64,000 nucleotides of DNA. Source: Sordaria brevicollis (Eukaryota > Ascomycota > Sordariomycetes > Sordariales > Sordariaceae). This document shows, in pieces, positions 40,000-50,930 of the stretch. The notes below the pieces were generated by a model. That model was given only the letters and a program-made list of their open reading frames with translations, was not told the DNA's origin and searched no databases. The stretch spans positions 2,294,001 to 2,358,000 of the forward strand of contig JAUTDP010000001.1 of the NCBI GenBank assembly GCA_033439795.1, written 5' to 3'. Made by a program: the position numbers and the translations under genes. How positions within the stretch are numbered: the first letter of the stretch is position 1; every line of letters begins with the position of its first letter.

Positions 40000-42054
40000 A
40001 AGGGAGTTTAATATTCCTAAAATAATTAATTTTCCGCTTTATTATTAATTAATTTATCGTCTTCTTTATTTTTGTAATTATAATAATCGACGAATTCGTT
40101 AATACGGTTAGGATTCTTATTATAGTAATTAAAATAATTATAGAAACGATATTTAATTTCTTTATATATAAAATATTTATTTTCTTCGAATAATTTACAA
40201 ATTTCTTTACAAATTATATTGGGGGTATAATAGGAATTATTTCGATTATTATTATTAATATTAATATTATTATTAATAATATTATTAAAATTCTTATTAG
40301 AATTATTAGAACCTTTAGCTTTACTAAACGAATTCGTAGAAAAAGAGGTATTTTTATCCTTATCCCTATTATTTTTTTTAATTTTATTTATTCTAGAAAA
40401 TATATTAATTAATTTCGACCGTTTTCTTAATTATTAAAGCGTATTAATTAAAAGTAATATCCTCCTATCTATATTCTTAAAAGAGGGCGTTTTAAATAAT
40501 ACCCGGGAATTTCTAATTAAATTCTTATTTTTATAAATTAGGAGGGCGACCGTATTCTCTTATTAAATATATAAATTTATTATAAAATTCTTAGAAATTT
40601 CTACTTATTTTGAATTTTAAATTATTAAATTCGTAAATAGCCTTTTCCTTTCGATTATAATTATAATATTCAACGCGTAAATAAGCGAATAATTTATTAA
40701 AAGTCTTAATACTATAAAGACCGTCGGCGAAGTAAAGTTCGAAATCCTAAGTAATTTTACTAATATAACGATTTTCGATATATATTTTCTTAATTTTATT
40801 ATTAAAGAAGTAATCGGTATTTAATTTAAGTTTATTAAGGATATAACGGTATTAAACGTTAAAGGTAATAATATTTTTATTTTTTTTATTATAGAAATAG
40901 GGTAGATCCTTTTTTTTAATTAATAGGCGTTTACGGTTAGCGGTAGAGAAGTCGGTAATAAATATTTCTTTACGACGTTTTTTATCATCGTTATCTTTAT
41001 TATAATCGGCGTAATTATAGCGTTCGAAATTTTCGGGGGTTAAGAAGGCGATTTTCTTCTTACGGAGATTAGTATTTCTTTATAGAAGTCGATATTTTTT
41101 TTAATTAAAATAGCGACTATAATATATAAATCGGCGACGTTACTATCCCGGGTAATTATTACTCTTCTTAATTCTTCGGCTTAGACCTTTATAATTATTA
41201 AGTTATTTTTAATTTTAGTGAATTCTTTTTCTTTTTTAATTAAATCGTAGCGGATTTTATTTTATTTAGCGAAGAAGCGAGGGTAAAAAGGGTAACCCTT
41301 AATCGAGGAATTATTTTTTTAATTATATAGGGTATTTTATTTATTAATACGGCCGTCCTTAAATGGGGTATTATTCTAAATTTCTCCGTCGTTAAATAAA
41401 TCGTCGTTTTAATATAATATAATAAATTGAATTTAGAATTTATAATTCTTTTTATATAATACGGCGTTTTTATAATATCAAATTTCGTAATTATTTAATT
41501 CGAAATTAAGATCTTCGCTTCTACGGGCCTTTAATAATTAGCGCGTTAGGAATATATTCTTATTTTATTCTTTATATAAATCCTTATAAAAGTATTTATT
41601 ATTTATTTCGGCGCCCTTTTAATATTTTAATAAGTTAGTAATATATTTATATATTTATTCTAAATTAATATTTAAATTAATAACGATAATTTAATATTTT
41701 CGTTATTAAAAAAGGATAATTTTAATTAAAATAATTCGCAATTTAATTTCTTTAAAAATAGCGTATACGCCTTCGGGATCCTCGATAATAAATTTAAAAA
41801 TATTAAAATCTATTAATAAAATATTACCATTATTCTATTCTTAATATTCTTAGCCCATAATTATTAAAATTTTGAAAATAAAAATTAAATAGCCTTTATT
41901 ATATTGGGTTTAATATTTCGCAATTGCGTTAATTTTCGTATATAAGAAATTAAATAAATCCTTTATATTAAATATATAATAAATATCGGCGAATTTACTA
42001 ATAATTTCTTAATTAAAAAACGTAATAATTTCGTCTATATCTTCCGGAATATTA
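40000..42054 (-). pseudogene. gag: Gypsy H gag/protease region (broken)
   Basis: Minus-strand frames rich in Lys, Asn, Glu and Tyr run here (for example IICKEICKLFEENKYFIYKE and RINEFVDYYNYKNKED near 40210-40070) upstream of RT. No zinc knuckle or protease DSG box could be confirmed. The region is bounded on the right by the inserted family A copy. Confidence 0.5.
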
Positions 42055-42410
42055 TTTGAAGCGGAGCTTCAACATAGAGAAGTGTTGAAAAACACGAAAC
42101 GCGTTGAGCGGAGTCTTCTTCTATAATACGGTGACCCTCCTGCGTCGATCCCAAAAATCTTCCCGAAGTTTACCCGTCTACCCGAAGTTAGGATCCCTAT
42201 CGAAAAGAAAATTTCGACCTGCAATTAATTGAATTAAACCTTCGCCAAGGCGCTAAAAATGGGACGAGGCTTGGCGTTTTAAAGTGGATCCTATTAAGAC
42301 AAAGTGGGTACCAAAATGATGAGTAAGCCGAGACGAGTACAATGGTACCACTCATGTGACCGTAGCTAGCCTGCCGGCCGAGAAAAACGGCTTTGGAAAA
42401 ATCCGACGGA

Positions 42411-42540
42411 TATATAAAGGAGAAAAAAGATTTTATTTTCTAAATGAAACGTCGTAGCTAACCTAGCAAATGTACGGTTATAATATATACCCTTTAGCGG
42501 TCGGTTCGATTCCCGGCCGGAGTAAAAATAAAATCTTTTT
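42411..42540 (+). ncRNA. tRNA/SINE-like Pol III unit inside family A copy 1
   Basis: TATATAAA (42411-42418) precedes a possible A box TAGCTAACCTAG (42455-42466). A perfect B box GGTTCGATTCC follows at 42503-42513, and a T5 run at 42536-42540 would stop Pol III. The spacing is that of a tRNA gene. The B box is enclosed by GGTCGG/CCGGCC, resembling a T arm with one extra loop base, but no acceptor stem pairs, so it is a degenerate tRNA or SINE head, not a working tRNA. The other two copies lack it. Confidence 0.5.
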
Positions 42541-42800
42541 AATAATATTTTAATACTAAATTAAAAAATAATAAATAAAAAATAATAAATAAAAAATAGT
42601 AAATAAATAAATTATAATTAGTAAATAAATGAATAAATAAATGAATAAATAAATACATAGATAAATAAATGAGTAAATAAGATAAATAAGTAAATAATAA
42701 ATAAATAATAAATAAATAATAAATAAATAATAAATAAATAATAAATAAATAATAAATAAATATTAAATAAATATTAAATAAATATTAAATAAATAATAAT
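42541..42800. repeat. AAATAA-type low-complexity tandem repeat
   Basis: About 260 bp of repeated AAATA/AAATAATA units directly follow the Pol III-like terminator, like the A-rich tail of a SINE. Confidence 0.75.
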
Positions 42801-43320
42801 AATTGAAATAAAAATTTAATAAAAATAGAATAAAAGATAAAAGAGTTCAATATTAAGCTCCGCTTCAAGTAAATTTCTGCCCACCTGTACAAAATTTGCC
42901 GAAGGCAAATTTTGCGGGGGTACGGGGGCGGCAGCCCTCGTAATCCTTTAAATTAAATTTATCAATATTAAATAATTAAGTATCCTATTTCTTTTAAAAG
43001 GTATTAATTATAATATTATTAAACGAATAACGCCTAAAAATATCGTTTTATTAAATAATTATATTAAAAATAATAAATACATTTGTAATATCGAATTTAA
43101 TTTATTTAATTACGAATTTATTAAATAAATTCTTTTTTTAAACTTTATTTATTTAAATATTTTCGGTAGTAGATAATTTAGTAGTCTTAGCCGCGGTAGC
43201 TTTTTCGTCGGGGGTATACGCTATTATAATTGGTTGTAAGGGTATACGTTTCGATTATTTTAATCGGTAAATAAATTTAGGATATTTGAATACTTCCTTA
43301 ATATATTAAGAAAGATTTTA

Positions 43321-43578
43321 TAATTATTACGAACGATATAGTTACGAAAGATAAGTTTAATACGTTGAATTTAAGTCTATTATAGAATTATAAGATGAAG
43401 AAGAAAAGAAGAAAACGAATAAAGGGCGCGCCCCGCGCCAGGGTTTTATGCCTGGGCGCGGGCGACTTACGAAGGCGGTACGTAATTACGTGCGCTGGTG
43501 CGGTCAACCTTTATTAGGTGACCGCCCGAGCGATAACCGGTCCGCCAGACAGGGACCCTGTCCGCTAGCGCCGTGACA
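43321..43578 (-). repeat. 5' LTR of gypsy H (right)
   Basis: 258 bp. The inner left end is mutated, the outer right end spared and GC-rich. It contains a strong stem-loop, CCCGCGCCAGG and CCTGGGCGCGGG around a short loop (43432-43462). The left LTR keeps the same stem in weakened form. Confidence 0.9.
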
Positions 43579-44774
43579 ATAATAATAGGTTTAATTATAA
43601 CCTTTCTACCCTTATTCCTCCTATTACTAAAAAGAGTACGGTTATTAAAAATATTATTATTTAAAAAAATTAATTTTATTATTAGTAAATAAAGATTAAG
43701 GTAATTAAAGCTAATAATATATTATTTACCGAACGCTTTATTAAAGTTCTCCTTCGTTCGGATGCGAATATAATTATTAAAAGGAATATAAATTTCGATT
43801 TTATCGGCCTCTATACTATATCCATTCCGTATATAATCCTTTAATTATTATTATATTCTTATATAGGGGAATTATATAAAGAGGATTATTAATATTAATA
43901 TAATAGTATTAATAAAGAAATTTAGGTTACGAACCTTAGAAATAGGAATGTAGTAAATTTTTATGAATTTATTATTTTTAACAAATATAATATTAACCGT
44001 CTTAATAGAGTTTTTAGCGTTCTTTAAATTCTTTAAATTAAGTATTTTAGCCTATAGGGAATTTCGACGTTATTTTCGTAAGGTTATCCGAGAAATAAAT
44101 AAAGGTAGAGGAGACTTTAATACTAAGAATCGAATCCGAGCCTATTTTTTAATATTTATATTAATTTAATTACCATTAAGATTACGTATTATTAAATTCG
44201 TAATCGTCACCGGCTATTAATTTATTCATTACCCGAGGGGTATTAAAATAGTAAAATAATAGTAAATATAACCGGTAAATTTATTAAGCTACTTATAATT
44301 ATAATTTGAAAGATGAAACCGGTTAAATTAGTTCCGTATTAATACTTCTATAATTATTTATAGCGGTTTTAATAATCTTCTTACGTTTTACGGATTAATT
44401 AGTACTATTAGTACCGGAAATATATTATTACCCTATTATTCGTTTATAAATTTAATTTATATTAAGTAAGTTAATTAGGTTAGGTATAGAATTTCCGGAG
44501 TTATTAGGGTTAATTAAGAATACCACTATTTAATTAGTAGGGCGTTTTAAGGTAGTGGAATAAGCTTTTAATAAACGCTATTTATTTAGCTTTAGCGAAT
44601 ATTGGTAATAAAAATGAAGAGAAGGAGTAGTTGCGACCAACGTCGAATAATTTTATAAGGTTATTAATCTTTTGCATTTTAATATTTAAATTTATTATAC
44701 GCAATAATTAAACGATATTCTAATAAATTATAATACTTAATTAAAATTAAATCCAATTAATTTGTTCAATCCTA
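43579..44774. other. RIP-mutated DNA right of gypsy H
   Basis: AT-rich mutated DNA. It was contiguous with the sequence left of 26879 before H inserted. A 68-codon plus-strand open frame at 43963-44169 has no supporting motif. Confidence 0.5.
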
Positions 44775-46859
44775 TAATTTATATATATAGGCCAATTAAC
44801 GAAATACTATAATAATAGATAAATAAAGATAGAAGAAGAGTAAATTAGGGAAAGAGGGAGGAAAAAGGAGAAAAAGGGAGGAAAAAGATAGGGGGTTACA
44901 AATAGAAGTATAAGAATAAACGGAGAGAGGTAAAAAGGAAGCTTAAAGCGTAATAAATATTAATTATTATTAATAATTATAAATAAAAATTAGGTTAAAG
45001 CTAATTAGCGTTCCAAATCGAAAGCTTTCCCCGAATTGGTTATAAGTAATTGCTAAGTAAATTACTGGAGAAAGCGTCTTCCGAATAAAAAAGAAAGGAG
45101 AGAGAAATTTAAATTACTTAAATAGGGCTACGGATAGGAAGACGCCGAAGTACTAAACTATAAATTAAATATTTATATATATATTTAAATACTTTAATAT
45201 CTATTAAGTTTAAAGGTAGAAGGCTTAGAAGCGATAAATATCCTAGCTAGAGCCTATCTACTACCGATTCCCAACGGCTTGGAAATGTTTATCCCTAGAA
45301 TTGGAATAAACCCGCAGTAAATATATTATAAATAATTGTAGAAGGGATAATGAACGTAATTAACGATGGGATATTAAATACGCTAATTCGCCCTCTAAGT
45401 ACTCGTTTACTTGGCGAGGAAGCGGTCGTAATTATAGTTAAAAAGATCGAATCGATACGGGATATGTTACCCTGTATATTATATTGTGGCGCTATAAGGA
45501 TCGTTACTAAGGGGCGGTTTATTATTTGTAAATTGAGCTAGATTATTGCGCCGCTGCCTAGCCTAAAGCATTTACCGTATTTTATATACGAATAATAGCG
45601 TCGCTAATTATAAATAGCCGTTATAACCTACCTCGCTTACTATAGAAGTAGTTTAACTAGTTTTACTTCTTTACTAATTGGGTAAATATTAATAACCTAT
45701 TATCAAAAAATTAGCTTCCAAACGGAAATAAGGATTATTAAAAATACCTTTCATATATATATAATTTACCCGTACTTATAATAGAATAGCCAATCATAAC
45801 CCTAAAATAACCCCTAAGTATATTTATTAAATTTCTTTTCTAAGAAGTACTATAAAACCTTTAAAGGCCTAGATTTAGGCCGGCTAGGGACAAAAGCGAA
45901 GTTTAAGCAGCCCTAATAATACAAGGACGGTACGTTTTCATTTTGTAATACTAATATTCGTAAATAAAATAATAGGGTCCTAAATAATATAATTAATATA
46001 TTTATTAAATTAAATTACTCTCCGACTTAATAAGGACAAAATAGTATACGCAGCCGTTCGGAAGTGCTATTATAATAGTCCGATAGGCCTATTTTATTAT
46101 TCGAAGGATACTAAATAACTTAAAGCTACTTAGTTGGTTGCCGAAAATGGATTTCGAAAATTCGATATATAAATAAAGCTATTGGTACTAATTCCGTAGG
46201 CTTTGACGGTATTTTAAGAGTATTTTCTAAAAGGTAAAATACTTTAATAGGATATTAAAATTAAAAGAAAAGTTAGGGCTAATTTATTAGGATAATAAAT
46301 AGTATAGGGCTACCCGGTTACGGGACTTCCCGAAATTAATTTTATTTATTTATATAGTATAGCGATTAATAATTATTTTACTAGGATAATAAATAAGGTG
46401 GGCGTAATTCGGTAAATTTAAGTAAAGTCGAAATGAAACGTCGAAAATTCTTGAATTGCTAAGTAGTTATTACCGATTTGAGATATAGAAAGTGGGATGG
46501 AATGGAGAATCCAGGCTAAATATAAATTTACAACCGAGGTAAGTAAGGTTGGAGTTGAAGAATTTTGGAATAATCTTTCTTTGAATTTTCCTTTACCGTA
46601 AAAAGAAAGTAGAAATTAATTGCTTACTTCATTTAACAATATTAGGCTTTTATACCGAGTACTATGTTATTTACGTGGATCTTAGCTTGTTTGTTAACTT
46701 CCCGATTATTCCCTATCTTCTTCTTTCCTCTTCCTCCCTTTTCTTCCCTCTTCTTCCCTCTTCCTCTAATTTACTCTTCTTCTAACTTGCACTTCCTATT
46801 TCTATTTTCCTTGATTTATTATTATAGTATTTCGTTATTTGGCCTATATATATAAATTG
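44775..46859. mobile_element. TA-flanked inverted-repeat DNA transposon 'P' (2085 bp)
   Basis: Inverted repeats of more than 100 bp start [C/T]AATTTATATATATAGGCC and contain ACGAAATACTATAATAATA then a purine-rich tract (GA-rich at 44826-44893, CT-rich at 46714-46800). TA lies on both outer sides (44773-44774 and 46860-46861), as in Tc1/mariner/pogo elements. No DDE motif was recognised, so it may be non-autonomous. RIP is lighter than in the retroelements. Confidence 0.65.
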
Positions 46860-46861
46860 TA

Positions 46862-47574
46862 TTTTTTTTAAATTAATGGATGAGAGTTGGCGTATGTGAT
46901 AGTAATTAATATAGGATTTAGGAGCCGTTAAAAGGATATAGGAGACTATTATACCTTTAACCCCCTATTTTTCTTCCTCTTTCTTTTTTTTATACTACTT
47001 AGTTTATAATAAAGTTATGAGTACCGCGCGTAGACTACCTAAGTAGCTCCGTAAATGGGAGGTATAAGTTACTAAAAGGAATAGGCGTGATTCTTACCAA
47101 TTTCATTACTAATTGTTACCCTATTGACGGAGTTACCTAATACCCCAAATTTATATAAGTAATACGTAGCCGATCGAAGGATAGTTTAGGGGCTATTAAG
47201 TAGAGTATATTAATTGTATTTTCCGCGTTTAAATATATTCTAATTAAATAAAAATAAGCGGCAACTATTCGTAAATTGTAGATATAATAGGAACCGCTAA
47301 ATATAAAAACCGGTATCCTTCCCGTTTTATTTTCTATTATTCGTCCTTATAATTTAAATTATATAAACCTTATATTAATTTAATTAATTAATTAATCCGC
47401 CCTATTTTAGGAACCGTTTAAGTTTTTAAAAGACTAATAATTAAAAGTTTCACTCCCAAATTAATCTTTCTTCCCCCTATTAACCTTTTTATACGGGGTT
47501 CTAATACCTATACCGATTATATGCGGCGGTATTTAGGTGAGCCTTATCCTTTTTTTTATTTTTTTTTCATAATA
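46862..47574. promoter_or_regulatory. Region upstream of gene Z with CT-rich tract
   Basis: A pyrimidine tract (about 46959-47000) of the kind common in filamentous-fungal promoters lies about 0.5 kb upstream of the readable frame of Z. A GTGAGC donor-like site at 47536, followed by a pyrimidine run, could belong to a first intron, making an ATG at 47521 a possible start. This is inference only. Confidence 0.25.
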
Positions 47575-48163
47575 TTAATTATTCGATTACTCTTTTTAAG
47601 TAGTCTTCGTTCCTTTGTAGCGGATTATTGGTAAAGGAAATCCTAATTTATTACTATAACCGCTAAGTAAAGGGGTTTGATCTTGCGTTTCTATAGTACC
47701 GGATACGGGTACTTATTCCGCGAACTACGCGAAGATAAAAACTTATTAGAATAAATAGGGTTAAAAAAGATAATAATATTCGCCTAACCTATAACGGAGT
47801 TAATACCAACCGGAGTTGGAGGGATAAAGAAATTAAAGGTAGAGGATATTATAGTAGTATTTAAGAGCGCGAAGGCGGGTAATATAGAGTAGGAGGGGTT
47901 TGAATAGAATTTTGTAAAGGATAAAACGTTATAGGAACGAAGAGAGAACGTAAACCCGTACGTTTAGCGCTGGGTTAGAGAGAAAGGGGCTTAAAGTAAT
48001 AAGGTAGGTTAGTTATATTATTGAATATAAACGTAGGTACTTCTATTTATATTATATAAATACTTATAACGATGGTTAAAGTATTTAGGAATATTTATCA
48101 GGATATAGGAATAATAATTTAGTAAAGTACTATAATTAATAATAAGTTTTTAATAAATAAGAA

Positions 48164-48767
48164 CGAGGGCTACCGCCCCCGTACCCCCGCAAAATTTGCC
48201 TTCGGTAAATTTTATACGGGTGGGCAGAAATTTACTTGAAGCGGAGCTCAACATTACTACCTTACTATTTTTTATATATTTTTTTAATAATATTTTTTAT
48301 TAATTTTTTTTTTTTTTTAGAAAGTATAGGGTAAGTAAGAAGGTAAAAAGACTTAGCGAAATTTTTGAAATTCTTCTCTCGAAAATCCATTTGTCGGTTT
48401 TTTTTTTTTTCAAAGTCATTTTTCTCGGCCGGCAAGCTAGCTACGGTCACGTGAGTAGTACTATTGTACTTGTCTCGGCTTACTTATTATTTTGGTACCC
48501 ACTTTGTTCTAATAGGACCCACTTTCAAATGCCAAGCCCTAAGCGAGGCGCTAAGAGTTAAGCGAGCTTAGCGAATAGGGATAGAGGGTTTATTCTAGCC
48601 AATTTTAATTCGAGAATTTTTTTCCAGCCAATTGCAGGTTGCGAAATTGCGGGTAAACTTCGGGAAGATTTATAGGGATTATTGTAGGGGGTTACGGTAT
48701 TATAGAAGAAGCTACGCTCAACGTTCGTATTTATTCAACACTTCTCATGTTGAAGCTCCGCTTCAAA
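48164..48767 (-). mobile_element. Family A repeat, copy 2 (inverted), inserted in gene Z
   Basis: Both ends match copy 1: CGAGGGC...hairpin...GAAGCGGAGCTCAAC on the left (3' end), and GTTGAAGCTCCGCTTCAAA on the right (5' end). It is flanked by AA (48162-48163 and 48768-48769). Excising the element and one AA joins codons AGA-AAG-CGT of gene Z in frame, so the 2-bp duplication and both boundaries are well supported. Its middle lacks the Pol III-like unit of copy 1. Confidence 0.85.
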
Positions 48768-48872
48768 AAAGCGTTTATATAGGAAAGCTAGGGTAGCCTT
48801 AATATAAGAGAATTAATTAACCGGGCCTCCAAATTGGAAAATATAATTAAAGAGGGAATTAAATACCTAAAA

Positions 48873-48964
48873 GTGAGTAACGATAATAAGCGTTTTTAAA
48901 GTTTTATATTTATTTACGCTTTATTTATTTATTTATACGTTATAATATTGGGGTTTCTAATTAG
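48873..48964 (+). other. Spliceosomal intron of gene Z (92 nt)
   Basis: The donor is GTGAGT and the acceptor TAG, with CTAAT just upstream as a branch-point candidate. It splits a codon after two bases, and the frame continues exactly (aa|t then ATG CTT AAA). Length and signals fit filamentous ascomycete introns. Confidence 0.75.
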
Positions 48965-49283
48965 TATGCTTAAAATAAGCGAGAGTATTAAGCGTTCGAT
49001 TGTAGTTTAAAAGATAATTCCCGATTCTATAAGCCTAAAGAATTTAATTTAGCTTTATTATATTTGCGCAAGTTTTATTATAGGGAAGTAGAGGGAAGTA
49101 TTTGAATAATTTTTAATACTTGACCGGATATTAAGTATCGATTCGAAATTAGGGAATTTGAAAGAGTTAAAGGCTATTATTGAAGAGTTTGGACCCATTT
49201 ATCGGTTTATTTATTAAAGGAGTATACGGTTATAATAATATTAGAGTTATGTACTATCGTAATAGTAAACTACCCTTATCGAC

Positions 49284-49379
49284 TAAGCGGTTGAGGAACC
49301 CTAACCTTAAAATTGGCTGAGCTAACTCTAAGGTTAGGGTTTTGACCGCTATATTTAGAAATATAATTTCCTATAATGA
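49284..49379 (+). repeat. Repeat D2: imperfect palindrome with telomere-like core, in gene Z
   Basis: AACCCTAACCTTA (49297-49309) and TAAGGTTAGGGTT (49329-49341) form a perfect 13-bp stem, with GCGGT/ACCGC outside it. A diverged copy lies at 1801-1898. Since the Z frame runs straight through, it is part of the gene rather than a separate insertion. Confidence 0.65.
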
Positions 49380-49804
49380 GGGATTATATAATCGGATGAG
49401 GCGGATTATTACGGAAGTTTAAAAGGATTTAGAAGTATTATAGATAAATATTTTCGCGAATTAATATAATTAGTAGAGAGAATTATATAGTAATTTGCGT
49501 ATACGGTTTCTAATTCCTCTCTACTTGCCCAACTCAATTAAAATACCGATTAGAGTAGTATATAAATAGCTAAGTTATTTAAGAAATGGGGCCTGGTTTT
49601 AATATTTAATATTGAGTTTGGCTAAGCCCGTTAAACTAGCGGAATGACCGGGAAGTTTACAAATAACCTAAGATCCGTATAAATAATATAGGCCTTCGCT
49701 ACTATAGCTTGCAGCGTAGAGTGGGGCGTCGGGTAGGATATAATGCTTCGAGTTTATAAAGTAAAAGAAGGCGTTAATAGATATATTATATTCCTATAGG
49801 AGGT

Positions 49805-49876
49805 TAGACCGCGTTTACGCTATAGGCAATACGTAATTTACATTGGTAATAAGCCTCGGGTTACCCTCGGGTTAAT
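49805..49876 (+). repeat. Repeat F2: second copy of 25896-25967, in gene Z
   Basis: It begins TAGACCGCGTTTACGC and ends in a duplicated CTCGGGTTA. It lies in frame in exon 2 of Z. The other copy differs mostly by C/T and G/A changes. Confidence 0.65.
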
Positions 49877-49975
49877 AGTTTAGTAGATAGTTAGGATACT
49901 ACTCGTAATTTTATACGCTAAATTTACCGATATAGTACGTTTTAGACCCTACGGGAAGCGGAAGTAGACGTTAAA

Positions 49976-50037
<62 letters not shown>

Positions 50038-50050
50038 TAATAATAATAAC
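49976..50050 (+). repeat. (TAA)n microsatellite, possibly a RIP-converted (CAA)n
   Basis: About 24 trinucleotide units lie in frame with gene Z exon 2. One unit near the right end still reads AACAAT, so the original may have been (ACA/CAA)n coding for a homopolymer, read as Thr in the Z frame. Confidence 0.7.
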
Positions 50051-50883
50051 CAATTTTTATAAGGGCGGTAAAAAATCTTCCGTATACTGGAGTAATTATA
50101 GGTACTACGTTCGTATTAAATTACTAGCCGCTTAGTTAGTTCTAAATACTATAGTTTATTAGAGCAACGTCTTATTATTACGTATAGTGAATTACGGTTG
50201 AAGGCTATTCTTTAATTATAGTTGTATTATTACATTACTTTTAATATCCTATATTAAAGTCGATTTTAATTGTTGGGTAATAGTATTAAGGTAGCGAAGT
50301 ATAACCGCTAATATAGTTCAATAAATATAATAAATTTCTACGGCGAAAAGAATTAAAAACACTCCAATTCTTTCTTAGGAATCTAAATTAGAGTATTTAA
50401 AATACTATTAGACGGTTTATATCTAAAATAGGAGAAAAACCCTACGGTCGATACTGGTAGTTCGTCGTTATTTATAAGCAATTTTACTATTCTTTATACT
50501 TTGCTATTGTGAATAGAGGTGTTAAATCTATAGCGAAAAACCGAATTAGAGGCGAATATTTAGTTATACTATATTCGATTAGCGTACCGCTGCCTAAGCT
50601 GGATATAGAAGAGGGTATATAGTTCGGACTTTCTTATTTAATCTAATTGAACATTAGATTTACTGGGGTAAAAATTTGCTCCCCCAATATTTTCGTTAAT
50701 AGTTGTATAAAGTTTTATACCCGGTAAATAGCCGAATTTTGCTTAGTTTTTCTATAGGTAAGGGAATTAATAAATAGTTCGGAAATTAATCGGATCTCTA
50801 GTGTAATTTGTATATTAGCGGTGGAATATATTTATAACTACTTATAAACGCTTATAGTAATATGAGCGTTAAAGTATAAAAAG

Positions 50884-50930
50884 ACTCTCCCTTCCTCTTC
50901 CTTTTTCTTCCTCCCTCTTTTTCCCTTAAA
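50884..50930 (+). promoter_or_regulatory. CT-rich tract upstream of gene Y
   Basis: A nearly pure pyrimidine run (CTCTCCCTTCCTCTTCC and onward) lies 85-130 bp before the proposed start of Y. CT-rich tracts at this place are common in filamentous-fungal promoters. Confidence 0.35.

Larger units (their letters stand above)
42055..42940 (+). mobile_element. Family A repeat, copy 1, with Pol III-like cargo
   Basis: The 5' end TTTGAAGCGGAGCTTCAAC forms a 7-bp stem (TTGAAGC-GGA-GCTTCAA) followed by a second stem CAACA...TGTTG. Near the 3' end GCTCCGCTTCAA repeats the 5' end inverted, then a 70-base tail with the AAAATTTGCC hairpin ends at GGCAGCCCTCG. TA flanks both sides (42053-42054 and 42941-42942). 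The first 330 bp match the inverted copy at 48164-48767, but the middle is different: a Pol III-like unit and an AAATAA-rich repeat. It lies within element H. Confidence 0.75.
26879..43578 (-). mobile_element. Gypsy LTR retrotransposon 'H', nested-in by J and a family A copy
   Basis: Two 258-bp direct repeats (26879-27136 and 43321-43578) bound minus-strand gag-pol remnants. Subtracting the nested elements J (8.6 kb) and family A copy 1 (0.9 kb) leaves about 7.2 kb, a normal gypsy size. A polypurine tract (minus strand, next to the left LTR) and LTR termini TGTCACGGCG...TA confirm orientation. ATAA abuts both outer ends (26875-26878 and 43579-43582), a possible 4-bp target duplication. Confidence 0.88.
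47575..50650 (+). pseudogene. Gene Z: long unidentified gene with an intron (broken by RIP and insertion)
   Basis: One frame runs from 47575 to 48163 without a frameshift. It resumes after the family A insertion (removing 48164-48767 plus one AA copy restores it), then reaches an intron at 48873-48964 and continues in phase from 48965 to at least 50170. Interruptions are TAA/TAG (former CAA/CAG) plus a TGA at 49377. Segments include STGYGYLFRELREDKNLLEQ, IPTGVGGIKKLKVED, RRENVNPYV, LKELKAIIEEFGPIYRF and DEADYYGSLKGFRSIIDKYF. A further in-strand segment (NPTVDTGSSS) lies near 50430 in a shifted frame, so another intron or indel is likely. Two related fragments occur at 1801 and 25896, so the gene was repeated. 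I do not recognise the family. Confidence 0.6.

Noticed and set aside
42449..42530. A functional tRNA gene
   Set aside because: The B box is perfect, but no acceptor stem pairs and the T stem is shifted by one base, so only a tRNA-like promoter is claimed.
46664..46855. 63-codon open frame with many Pro, Leu and Phe
   Set aside because: It is translated from the CT-rich tract of the P inverted repeat.
48265..48450. 61-codon minus-strand open frame
   Set aside because: It is inside family A copy 2 over a poly-A/T spacer and is not shared by the other copies.
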